Shown: positions 24,219-33,432 of the stretch, one piece after another | How the letters are laid out: each line of letters begins with the position of its first letter | Numbering within the stretch: position 1 is the first letter of the stretch | Assembly (NCBI RefSeq): GCF_020360975.1 | Contig: NW_025408678.1 | Location: 1 to 64,000 of the forward strand | DNA: 64,000 nt | Direction: 5' to 3' | Source: Hirsutella rhossiliensis | Taxonomy: Eukaryota; Ascomycota; Sordariomycetes; Hypocreales; Ophiocordycipitaceae | Notes under the pieces: generated by a model | Told to the model about the DNA's origin: nothing | Databases searched by the model: none | The model's input: only the letters and a program-made list of their open reading frames with translations | Translations under genes and position numbers: made by a program

Positions 24219-27140
24219 CTAGTAGGAAATACTCTTATATTTATAAAGAATATTAAGAAAAAGTCCTTTTAAATCTTCTATTATTATAGATAAGAGGCGT
24301 GCTAATAGAAAGGTATAGATCTAAAGTATAGTATAAGAATCTTAGTTCTTACTAATATAGGAGATAGATATAAGTAGGTGTTTATATATCCTCCTATTAA
24401 ACTCTATATTATAGAAACGCGTATAAGAGCACATTAAAACTTCCTTAGAAAACTTTAAACCGGCAGAGACTAATCTATAGTAAAAATATAGCTATCTTAG
24501 CCTTATTAAAGTTAATACTTAGCGCTATAAGCTGCTAAGCACGCTTATCTACTATATCCGGTACCTAAATAGCAGTTTAGCTAGAGCCTTATACTTACCT
24601 AGAGTTATATACTCTAGATATTTCGACTAGCTAGCTATAACTTTATTAAGAGTTTCTCTGTTTAAGCGAAAATAGTTTAGCTTAAGGAAGCATTATATTG
24701 CCTTAAAGCGGTTAGGCAGCTAAAATATATAGTGATCTAAAAGAGTAAGTATAGGCATTATCTCTTTAATAAAACGCCCTAAAAGTTATTAAAGTACTAG
24801 AAACGAAGGCTATTATTAATATATACGTCCGATATCGAACTACTAGCGATAAATTTATCTCGTTTATAAGTAACGATATAAGGCTTCGTTTTAGATAAGA
24901 GGTAAACGCGCTAGTCGGGAGCTATATACTTTAAAAGCCCTTTATAGTCCCGAAGGTAATAGGATATTATAGGCTAAGAACTTAGAAAGTCTTTATATCG
25001 GAGCACGTTATTAAGGATATAGAGTATTATATCTCGCTAGTAGCCGAAAATAGGAGGGACGGCTAGCTTAAATACTATTGCCTATACTTTAAATATTTTT
25101 ATAGGCAGCGGCTATTTATATATAGCGATAGTTAGATTTTATACTCCTCTTTATAGCTCGCAATAACTATACTATAGGGTATGCTCCTAGTATTATATTC
25201 CGTCTTCTTCTAGCTAAACCTATTAGTACGCGCTATACCTATAGCGTTCTATTAGATCGTTATACTCTCTCTTAAGAAGTTAGAATTCTTTTTACTTCGC
25301 CTACCTTATTTTTATAGCGTCGATATTAATCCTACGCAATAATCCTTAGTATAGATTCGATCGTAAATAATATCGTACTAAGAACGATTCCTTATTACCA
25401 TAGGAATAAAAGATAGAAGGCTTAAGCGTCTTTTATAAAAGACTATCGCTGCTTAATATACTCTTTAGCTCTATAAAGCCTTACTATATCCCCCCGGAAT
25501 CCGAGTAATATCGCTTAGTATACTTAGACTAGGATCTCTAGATCGTAGTCCTATAGTATCGGGAGAGTATAGACCGCTGCCCGATCCGCGCTAACCTAGA
25601 GTTCGAGAATAATAAGAATTATTCTAGATATTCCTTTAAGTCGACTATCGTACTAAGACGACGCTACTATATAGTACTTTCGTAGTAAATCGTATAAGTT
25701 TTTATATAAGGATTCTTTATTAATATACCTCTTAATCTAAGAGTCGATATTACTAGCTACCTATATCTTAATTATAGTAAGTTAGAACGGTAGATAAGCT
25801 AATTCGGTATCTATATAGACCGAAGGAAGCACGTATATATCGAGGTAATAGACGCCTACTATTAAAGAGAAACTCGTCTTATCTAAATTCTTCCGTTCTA
25901 AAATAGAGGATATAAAATCGTTTATTACCCTAAGGGGGATATAGTTATCCTTTTCTATATCGAGTTCCGAAATTGCCGCTAAGTCGAGCTATAGCTCGCA
26001 AAGTTATTAGATCTTTTACTAGCGCTTTGCGATTAGCCTCCGAAATAGCTTTATCGATAGTCTTAAGCTACTTACCGTTTCGCGGGTTATTTAGCTTCTT
26101 AAGCCGTCGGCAAATCTTAGTTACTATTACGTAGAGAATATCGCTTAGTAATTCCTAGCGGTTAGCAGCCCTAAGTACGCGAGCTAATAAGAATACTATA
26201 AAAGACTTATAAGCGCCCTTAGAGCCGCTACTATTTCGTAATATCGTAGCTATAACGAGACCCGGATAAGTAGCTATAGCTTAGACCTCCTCTAAGGGAG
26301 CTTGCTATTAGCCTATATAACCTCCTTATAGGTATTTATATAGATTCCGTCTATATTCGTTAGCTCGCCTAAGCCTAAGAGTAAACTTATTAATAGCTCT
26401 ATTACGATACGTAGATCGGTCGTATTCCGGTCCTTATCGTGCCTCTGCCCGGCCTTAACGACTTTTTCCTTTATTCCTAGGACTATTTATAGGCTTATCT
26501 TAACTAGAGTCTTAGCTATAAAGGACTAGAAATCGGCCTACGTAAAGATATCCTAGGAGACACGGATCGTAGTCGCGGGGAATTAGCGAATTAGTCGGCG
26601 CGGGCGCTAAAGACGAACGAGTTAATTCGTAATAGTTCGAAGAGCTCGAATAACATAGAGCCTTTAACCTAGTAAATAAGAACTCCTACGTTCTAAGCCT
26701 TAACGTAAATAAAGTAATAACTTCTAAATATCTAAGTTAGTATTAAGAAGTCTATATATAGGGATAATATAATATAGGCTAAAAGAGATACCGAAGGAGG
26801 CAATACGCTATAAGGTCTCTAGCACGCTATTCACTTATAAATATCCTTGCGTCTCTCTTACCGTTCGTATATTCTCTATTATAGAAATAGCAGCTTTAGC
26901 AGCCGTCTTATACTTAGCGTCTGCCTCGTCTAGAAACCGCCGCAAAGAGTCTAGTATAAAGTCAATTAAGATTGACTCGTTACTACTAGAGCTATTATAG
27001 CTATCGGGAAGCTTAGAAGGCAGAAAGAGGTAATAAAAGAGAAAGTCGAGCGACTCCTTGGATAATTCTGCGTTGTCTATAATAAGCAGAGCAAGCGCCG
27101 AAGGTTACTTGCTAAGTAAAGTCGGACATTGCAAATTCCC

Positions 27141-27879
27141 CGCCGGCCACTACAGCCTTCTGCTTTAGGCAAGCCTTTCCCCTTTTAGCTCGTCGCTGCA
27201 TCCCGAATCGCTATTAAAACACCCACACTCCCTTACTGTGACGGGGACGAGGGCACAACACCAACAGCACGCGCAGCAGCAAGGCCACCACTACTTTCTC
27301 TCGTATCGTCTCTTGTAGTCTCAGATCATTTAATCACGGCAAGAAGGACCTCGTAGTGACATTCGTAGTCGGCTTGTGGTGTTTCCGCGTGATCGGCGGT
27401 CGTGGGCTCAAGGCTTCAAATCCGTGTAAGTCGTACCACACGCCACTTCGCTCGTCACGGAAAAAGGTGAGGGCCTGCAAAGAGGCAAGACTGCTTGTCC
27501 GCAACGCCGCTTGTTCTGATCAAATGACTGCCTGACCCTCGCCTCTTAAATACACGCGACCTTCTTGCTTTTTCTCGATTCTGTTACCTCCGGCCGTGGC
27601 CATCACCGGCATTGTCCTTCCTCCCAGCTCACTTGAGCCTGGCCACTTGGCCCGCTCACATTACCCTTCCCTCTCGAGTCTCCTTTTCTTTCCTCTCACC
27701 ATTATCCCTATATACATATTACAAAGTGAAGCTATTTACACAAACAGGTACGACACGCTTCGAAGCAGCTATATGGGTAATCCGAGTACTTTCGGCCACA
27801 TTTGACTTTATAGATAATGTAGTTCTACGTGGTGATTTCGCCGCCTTCTCGAGCCGCCTTACAGAACTGGTAAAAAACT
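27141..27879. other. Unmutated intergenic DNA
   Basis: Base composition changes abruptly near 27050: to the left RIP-type DNA, to the right normal GC with frequent CA/TG. No convincing gene was found here. Short plus-strand frames at 27596-27905 overlap the end of the enterotoxin-like gene and resemble nothing. The 3' untranslated region and terminator of the minus-strand gene at 27880 should lie here. Confidence 0.6.
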
Positions 27880-30102
27880 CTACAAGTTATAACGGTAGCG
27901 TCTGACCATAGTCGCGAGGGGGCGACGACCCTTGGTCCAATCCTTGAACTGCTCCGTATAGCACTCTCGTAGAAGTGCACTCATGTGCTTATTCCATTCC
28001 TCTTCCTTCGCCGCATCTCCTTTCCAGTTCTGTGCTTTGTCCTCAACGCACGTGGTAGAATTTCCCAAGTCCAGGCCACTACTGATAAAGCTTTCCCACT
28101 CATCTTGGTGAACCTGAAACGGATCTTTTGCAGCCTTCCATTCGTTAAACTGCTCAGCATAACAGGCGCGTGTCAACTCGTTCGTTTGCGTTTGCCATGT
28201 CCCTACTTTTGCCACGTCTCCTTGCCGGGCCTGCGCCTTGGCGCCGATGCACTCATCAGTCTTGCTCCAGTCGGATGCATTCCGTTGGCGGATGTACTTG
28301 TTCCACTCCTGTTGTTGAAATTTAAAAGGTTCCTGCTCGCCTTTTTCGTTCTTGTCGTCGCCGACGTTGGGCGGTAGCGTATTGCGAGGCTGCGACCTGC
28401 CCCGTAAATGTAATTTATCCTCTACCGGTTTGAACCAAGGAATGTAGTTCTGCGCCACTTTATGCAGGGCATCTCTGAAATGTGTTACGGGCCATGTAAT
28501 ACCGTCCTTGATAAGCGTCCCAAGGCTCTCTTTGTTGTTCTTGTATTTAACAAAATCTTCGTGGACCTTGTTTATATGCTCTCTTGTAGTGTCTTGGCTC
28601 TCTTTATAGAAGGGAAACCAACCGCGAAGAACGTCGTTGATGGTTGAGAGTGTTCGTTTGCTGATGGAAAGGGCAATTTCTTCTGCCTTTAATACCGAGC
28701 TTTCGTCCTTTTCGAGCACGTGTTTCACCTCATCCCATGTCCCATTGAAATTTGATCTAATCTCTGGCAGTCCTGGAACATAGTTTTCCACAATAATAAG
28801 CTCAACATTGGCCGTGTGCTCGCTTAAGATGCTGTGAATTTTAGTCACAGCTTCTAGCGGCCTATCCATGTCAATGGACTGCAAATCGCTCTTCATCTTA
28901 GCCACGTCCTTTTCTATGTCGTGGAGACCTGGAACGTTATCGGTTGAAACTTGGTGAAGAATAGATCCGCTGTCCTTAAGGACTGCAGCCCAGTTGTGGT
29001 GCTCAATGTCGGACCCAAGAGAGCTATTATTAATATGGTCAATGGCGGAATGCGCGACGCTGGTTAGCATCTGTGCTGCTTGCAGGTAGCTGGCAACTCT
29101 AATAAAATTGGGGTGCAACACCTCGGCTGGAGGTTCCGGCAATATCTTTGGAATCTCCTCTTCGGCTGGAGGGAGAACACGCTCCGGCTCACTCTTGGCA
29201 ATTCCGTCGTCGTTGGAACTTCCCGGCCGACTCTTGTTGGGCTCCTTGTCGGTGTTGGGACCACTCTTTCCCACGCAAAGTAGTCCGTCTCTCTTGCAGG
29301 GCTCATTCTTGGGTGTTTCATCGCCAGGCTCGCCCCCGGGGCTTTCAGAATCTTTGACGGGAAAACTTGAGGGAAAGTTGCCTTCCCAGCCTACTGCGGC
29401 CCCGTTCTTGTCCATGAATGCCTTGACATTGTCCTGGGCTGACTGGCCCTGAGGGGGCTTGAGGGCTTTCCATTCTTCCGTTCCCCACACAGCCTCATCA
29501 TCTTCGAATCCGGCTAGTTGTGGTTGGTTAAGAGTAGCGGCAAACTGATCGAAAGCTTCGTCATACTCTGGGTTTTTCTCAAAGAAACTGCTGTCAACGA
29601 CCTGTTCCAGTTCTGCGTCGTCGGGTACGTCATGATTCGGCTTTAGCCATCCTCTAATTTGCTGCAGACGGATTCCCCCAACCGCCGCGACTTCTGCCTC
29701 CTCCGGGCTTAAACTGCGGTCTCCGAGAGACGTAGCCATGTCGACAAAATTTGGTGTTGCTTGGATTATAGACACAACCCCTTTACCTGGAGCCCTTAGC
29801 TTCACAAAGTCGTTGGCGACCTTGAACTTTGTAGAAGTTGAGACGAATATGCTAGTATCATCAAAAGGGCCATCTTGATGCATCAAGAGCTGGTATGCTT
29901 CAGAAGACGCTTGAGGATGAAACTTGGCCGGAATGCCACCAAGCTCCTGAATACGTGCTATTGTAAGGTCGCCGTCACCACGGGCAACCAATTTGATTGG
30001 TGTTTGCGCTGGCGGTTCAATTGGCGAGACTTGACAGCTACTGGGCCATGGTAGCAGACAAAGCGACGTGGATAGGACGACGGCAAGCCGGCGCCCGTAC
30101 AT
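27880..30102 (-). CDS. Secreted heat-labile-enterotoxin-A-like ADP-ribosyltransferase
   Basis: A 740-residue uninterrupted ORF, the only intact large gene in the window. Residues 1 to about 23 form a signal peptide. Residues about 37-155 match the enterotoxin alpha-chain ADP-ribosyltransferase fold: Arg41 in LVARGDGD, the STS motif at 88-90, and the catalytic E-x-E at Glu135/Glu137 followed by VAAVGGI. All expected active-site residues are present, so NAD+-dependent ADP-ribosylation of a host protein is the likely activity (family knowledge; target unknown). Residues 250-330 are Pro/Glu/Ser-rich linker. Residues 330-565 are predicted helical. Residues 592-655 and 661-722 are two tandem repeats, each with EW, two Cys (618/647 and 685/714) and a CY-EQF-x-W ending. 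No B-subunit gene is nearby. Such genes are expanded in insect-pathogenic Hypocreales. Start chosen because the signal peptide begins there and no upstream in-frame ATG competes. Confidence 0.9.
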   Translation of the reverse strand: MYGRRLAVVLSTSLCLLPWPSSCQVSPIEPPAQTPIKLVARGDGDLTIARIQELGGIPAKFHPQASSEAYQLLMHQDGPFDDTSIFVSTSTKFKVANDFVKLRAPGKGVVSIIQATPNFVDMATSLGDRSLSPEEAEVAAVGGIRLQQIRGWLKPNHDVPDDAELEQVVDSSFFEKNPEYDEAFDQFAATLNQPQLAGFEDDEAVWGTEEWKALKPPQGQSAQDNVKAFMDKNGAAVGWEGNFPSSFPVKDSESPGGEPGDETPKNEPCKRDGLLCVGKSGPNTDKEPNKSRPGSSNDDGIAKSEPERVLPPAEEEIPKILPEPPAEVLHPNFIRVASYLQAAQMLTSVAHSAIDHINNSSLGSDIEHHNWAAVLKDSGSILHQVSTDNVPGLHDIEKDVAKMKSDLQSIDMDRPLEAVTKIHSILSEHTANVELIIVENYVPGLPEIRSNFNGTWDEVKHVLEKDESSVLKAEEIALSISKRTLSTINDVLRGWFPFYKESQDTTREHINKVHEDFVKYKNNKESLGTLIKDGITWPVTHFRDALHKVAQNYIPWFKPVEDKLHLRGRSQPRNTLPPNVGDDKNEKGEQEPFKFQQQEWNKYIRQRNASDWSKTDECIGAKAQARQGDVAKVGTWQTQTNELTRACYAEQFNEWKAAKDPFQVHQDEWESFISSGLDLGNSTTCVEDKAQNWKGDAAKEEEWNKHMSALLRECYTEQFKDWTKGRRPLATMVRRYRYNL

Positions 30103-30381
30103 AGTGAATGCTATAAGCTGGAAGTTTGTAAACGAGAGAATAATCTAGCGTAATGAGTACGAGTGCATTATGCAGCTCGGCATATTACATGATTATGGCA
30201 AGAAGGCGGCTGGTTTATAACTTTATACTCGGCTTGAATACAACATGTTACATGTAGATGGCCCAAAGATGGACAGCGCAGGCGGCGGAAGCCGTGTACG
30301 GCACCTAGAGGGCACTTCGTCCCATGGCACAGCCCTCCTAGTCAATGCAGACTTGCCGAGTCGCCAGATCAGCGCGATATA
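30103..30381 (-). promoter_or_regulatory. Upstream region of the enterotoxin-like gene
   Basis: 279 bp between the start codon and the pogo transposon. A TATAAAG box on the minus strand (30227-30221) is about 120 bp before the ATG. The segment also has CCTAGTCAATGCA (about 30337-30349), which repeats a motif of the neighbouring transposon's terminal repeat. Any longer promoter has been displaced by the transposon. Function is inferred from position. Confidence 0.45.
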
Positions 30382-30615
30382 CTAGGGGTCTGAAAGTCGA
30401 CCCCGCGCTTGAACATCAAGCACGGGGTGCATTGACTAGGAAAGGGTCACTGACTGGGAAACGGTAGGGTACATTAGCGCCAACCAAATTTATAAGCATA
30501 ACATAGCCGCGCTATGTACTCAATTTCCTCGTTTAAGTGCATAACCTTCTTCCCAGCTTCCCTTAAGGGATTTCCCGGTGATCTGCCGGATCGGACGATT
30601 CGCCGGATTTTGGTT
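30382..30615 (+). repeat. Left terminal inverted repeat of the pogo-type element
   Basis: Inverted match to 32827-33024. It contains a hairpin: CCCCGCGCTTGA pairs with TCAAGCACGGGG around 30399-30427. It is followed by TGCATTGACTAGG and AAGGGTCACTGACT, both repeated in inverted form on the right. Confidence 0.85.
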
Positions 30616-30849
30616 CCTTGCATTCCGGTGAAGATTTGAGTGAAACTCCACGAAAATAATATGAAACAATCTCACATTAAAGCAGAAGCAAGAAAGATGC
30701 CTAGCAATTCCATTCAATCTACTTCGCAGTCATCAAGCCACCGTGGCCGCTTCCTGTGGCGTCCCGATCGCGCAAGTCCCCGCATTGCGACTACCATCTC
30801 CTGGTCGCGCTCGACAGCCAATGATGGCTTTTGGGACGTGAGGAAGTGG

Positions 30850-32784
30850 TCAATGCCGGCTTTGGATCTTTACGCAACTTAATGTTTGGCGATTTTGAGT
30901 GTTCCGGAGCTGTCGTCGGTTCTGGTGGAGCCGAAATGGCGACGACAATCTCGTCTCGAACGCCCGGACTCTTCTCGCGAGTCTGTGGAGCAACAGAGGG
31001 TCCGGATCCCATTTCCGACATTTTTTTCTGGTTCTTTCGCTTGAGCTCTTTCCGTATCTGCCTGTTTTTCTCCCGCTCTTGTTGTCTGGCTTCCTTTGCC
31101 TGACGTCTTTGCTCAGTTTTTGCCTCCCGCTGCCTTCTCTTCTCCAGAGCGAGAACTTTGAGGTTTGCCGCCTTTTGCTGTCGCTCAAACCTTTGTCGTT
31201 CTTTCCAAGGCCTCTTCTTGCTTCTGAGTCTCCATGGCTGCTTTCTTCAAGCGCGCTTGGGCCACTTTTGCAGGGCTAAATACCTGCGCCGAGTTAGGAT
31301 CTACACGATCGAAAAGGTAATCCTTCAGAGCTTTACCGCGCATTCTGCGCTGCTTTTCGTGAAAGATAGTCTCCCGAAGTCCCTGATTCTCATATCGAAG
31401 CAATTCGTTCTGAGATTGGAGACTTTCGAGAGTACTTTTGAGCTTCCGACTGTCTCGGCTAGCGTTTTTTGAGGATCCATCGACTACCTTGTCGACAAGT
31501 CGGCGCAAATCCCGAGCAGTGGGCTGCTGCAGGGCGAGCGAGTCAACGGAGCTGTCGCCAGACTCAGACTCATCTTCTGTTTTCTCCGCGATCTGCGACA
31601 AAACGACTTCAGGGTCAAATGGGAGGAGTCCGGTCCGTTTCCAACCACTTGCGATGTTCTCCGCCGAGAAAGATGACCCGAATGCGTTCCAAAATAACGA
31701 CCAGAACTCGCGTTTCGATAGCCCGATGAGTCCCTGTGTCTTTGCAGTCCACTGGATGAGCTGGTTGGTGTATGCGGTCGAAAGAGGCCAAAGGGACACA
31801 TCAAGGGCTGCAGCCTGTGCGTGGAATGCGGCGGAAACACGGCAACGATTATCCGATGCTGGTCACACCACTCCAGGAAGTCCATATTGACATGACTAGA
31901 GTGTCCGTCGGTAATCAGGAGGCGGTAATCCCGGCCGTTTCGCGCCTTTTCTTTCGTGAACCGGTCGAAAACACCAATGAGCCATTCCTTTCCAAGTTCA
32001 TGGTTCGTCCAACCCGTTTCTGAGGTTGTGAAAACGCCGCTTGGTGCTCCGGATCAAACTCCGTGAGCCAGGAGTCCTGAACTTGCCCTGGCTTGCCTTG
32101 GTAGATGAGAAACGGGGGTAGCGCTGTCAGGTCTTGACAGACACATGCCAGGAACGTGATCCATGATCTGTTGCCATCCTGCGCAGCACCGATCAATTTT
32201 CCTTGCTTCTTGGCACGAACAGAGAATACTCTCTTGGTACGATTGATGACGCCGAGGAGAAAGCCCTTTTCGTCCACATTATACGTGTTGCAAGGCAGGA
32301 TGTCGTATTTCTCGATTTTCTCGCCAATCTTGTACGATCAGCAATGAAGGGATGGACTTGGGCACCTACTTACAAGCTCATAGTAGGCTCTGTATCTAGA
32401 AGCATTGTCTGCTCTCTTTCTTGCGATATCAAAACCGTCGAACCAAGTGCAACCGAGCTCATCGCTGTTACGTCGGACGAAGCTATACGGCCAGTCCTTT
32501 CCGACCTCAATTTTGGCGATATCCTGGGCAAAACTTTTGATCATCGGCAGCGTAGGCGGAATCCCACGTGATGAAAGCTTGCGAATATACGCAACAAGAT
32601 CCCTTTCTTGCTGTTTTGAGAGACGTGACTTATACAAACTGTCGGCATCCCGTCTTGACCTCTGTTTGCCTTGGTGTCGCCGTCGCAGGGTAGTCTCGTC
32701 GCAATTGAACTGACGCGCAGTCTTGGCATAGTTAACAGTGTCACACAGCTTCAGAAACTCAAGCGCTTCATCAATCGGGGCCAT
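30850..32784 (-). pseudogene. pogo/Fot1-type transposase, frameshifted
   Basis: Exon 1 (32784-32374) starts MAPIDEALEFLKLC and encodes two helix-turn-helix parts (psq-like, residues 1-50, and a CENP-B/Tc5-like DNA-binding part, about 50-135). A 45-nt intron (32329-32373, GTAAGT...ACAAG) leads into ELIGEKIEKYDILPC. The DDE_1 catalytic core follows: first Asp in YNVDEKGF (about 32272), second in LLITDGHSSH (about 31910), third in LQPL-D-VSLW (about 31797), 35 residues after the second. A coiled-coil/basic tail follows (about 31400-30850). The frame is lost near 32030 (a TTTT run), at about 31797 exactly before the third Asp, and near 31190. Without these the domain order is complete. Confidence 0.85.
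32329..32373 (-). other. 45-nt intron in the transposase gene
   Basis: On the minus strand GTAAGTAGG opens it, GCTGAT could be the branch site, and GTACAAG closes it. Removing it joins RAYYEL to IGEKIEKYD in frame; unspliced, the frame ends a few codons later. Very short but in range for fungal introns. Confidence 0.75.
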
Positions 32785-32826
32785 GGTGGTGGAGAAATTC
32801 AGGATTGAAGTGGAGACGTGAACTGG

Positions 32827-33024
32827 CGGTGAATCCGGCGAATCGCCCGATCCGGCAGATCACCGGGAAATCCCTTATAACGTAGAGTACCTAAATTTAT
32901 AAGCGTTACGCGGCCACTTTTATATAGCTACGTTCGATTTCCAAGTCAGTGACCCTTTACCTAGTCAATGCACCCCCCGTGCTTAATGTTCAAGCACGGG
33001 GGGTCGACTTTTAGACCCCCCTAG
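32827..33024 (-). repeat. Right terminal inverted repeat of the pogo-type element
   Basis: Inverted match to 30382-30615. It carries a longer hairpin, CCCCCCGTGCTT pairing with AAGCACGGGGGG (about 32972-33002). Confidence 0.85.
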
Positions 33025-33103
33025 TATGCTTTTTTCGTGTTTTAAGCTTAGTTTCGAAAAGTTAGCCGAAAAGACGTGATGCCTTTTTTTTTACTAGTTA
33101 TTA

Positions 33104-33303
33104 TGTGGACAGGCTCTTCACTGCAGTGAGGTTATTCGAACTGGTTCAATTGGTTATATCTTGTGTAACTAGGGAAACGTGTCCCATACAAACTGTGTGC
33201 AAAGACCTTCCTCCCTGTGTCTCACCTCTTACTCGCACGTGACTAGCGCGGTCGATTAGTTATACGTGCGCGATCGGTGCCTAGTGCACAGGTGGATCCA
33301 ACA
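33104..33303 (-). repeat. 3' LTR of Copia-1
   Basis: 200 bp, plus-strand ends TGTGGACAGGC...GGATCCAACA; same as 38986-39185 by eye. Confidence 0.95.
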
Positions 33304-33432
33304 CTGGAACCTCTTTCTAAATCGATGATCGCGCACTAATCAATCCACCAAAACACACCAAACACAGCGAATTAAGATGAGATAGGAAAAACACGAACAA
33401 GAACACCAACAAACTCCTACCACGATGCATCA

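Larger units (their letters stand above)
15191..27140 (-). pseudogene. DUF6606-family giant protein gene, RIP-destroyed
   Basis: Minus-strand remnant of the large fungal family annotated as DUF6606 / 'ubiquitinyl hydrolase 1-like' (usually about 3,000 residues, with DUF3638 and DUF3645 further on). Landmarks in order: LFLPSKLPDS (27000-27033); FELFEL after KAQNVGVLI (about 26690); ISEANRKALVKDL (about 26010); DRAAVYTLPIL (about 25560); KALAKLLFRYRI (about 24560); then, past Copia B, LLVNGRPLSRLPYKYKAY (17843-17870); GTEQALKIFRLA (16918-16941); INRGLSSLL (15776-15793). Stops are TAG/TAA of RIP type and frames shift several times. The gene reads through the Copia B insertion once one CTAGT is removed. 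The C-terminal DUF3638/DUF3645 part is missing, cut off at the Gypsy R1 boundary. Identification rests on remembered family motifs. Confidence 0.75.
30382..33024 (-). mobile_element. pogo/Fot1-type DNA transposon
   Basis: A 2,643-bp element flanked by TA (30380-30381 and 33025-33026), with matching inverted termini beginning CTAGGGG on the left and, read inward from the right end, CTAGGGGGG. The inverted repeats are long and interrupted: a terminal block (30382-30460 versus 32940-33024) and a subterminal block around GGATTTCCCGGTGATCTGCC (left about 30567, right about 32860). One minus-strand transposase gene of the DDE_1 superfamily fills the middle. There is no RIP signature. It lies about 280 bp upstream of the enterotoxin-like gene. 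Confidence 0.9.

Noticed and set aside
15191..27140. Starship captain (DUF3435 tyrosine recombinase) considered for the RIP-mutated gene
   Set aside because: The readable blocks match DUF6606-type sequence, and no recombinase R-x-x-R/Y signature was seen.
27355..27450. tRNA-like string with CTTCAAATCC resembling a T-loop
   Set aside because: The acceptor arms pair at only about five of seven positions and the T stem does not close; no anticodon stem could be drawn.
27612..27905. 97-codon plus-strand ORF downstream of the enterotoxin-like gene
   Set aside because: It overlaps the end of the real gene on the other strand, shows no domain, and two overlapping frames are open in the same place.
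27985..29452. Several plus-strand ORFs (for example 27985-28377, 29108-29452)
   Set aside because: Shadows of the 740-codon minus-strand gene; GC-rich third positions keep the opposite frames open.
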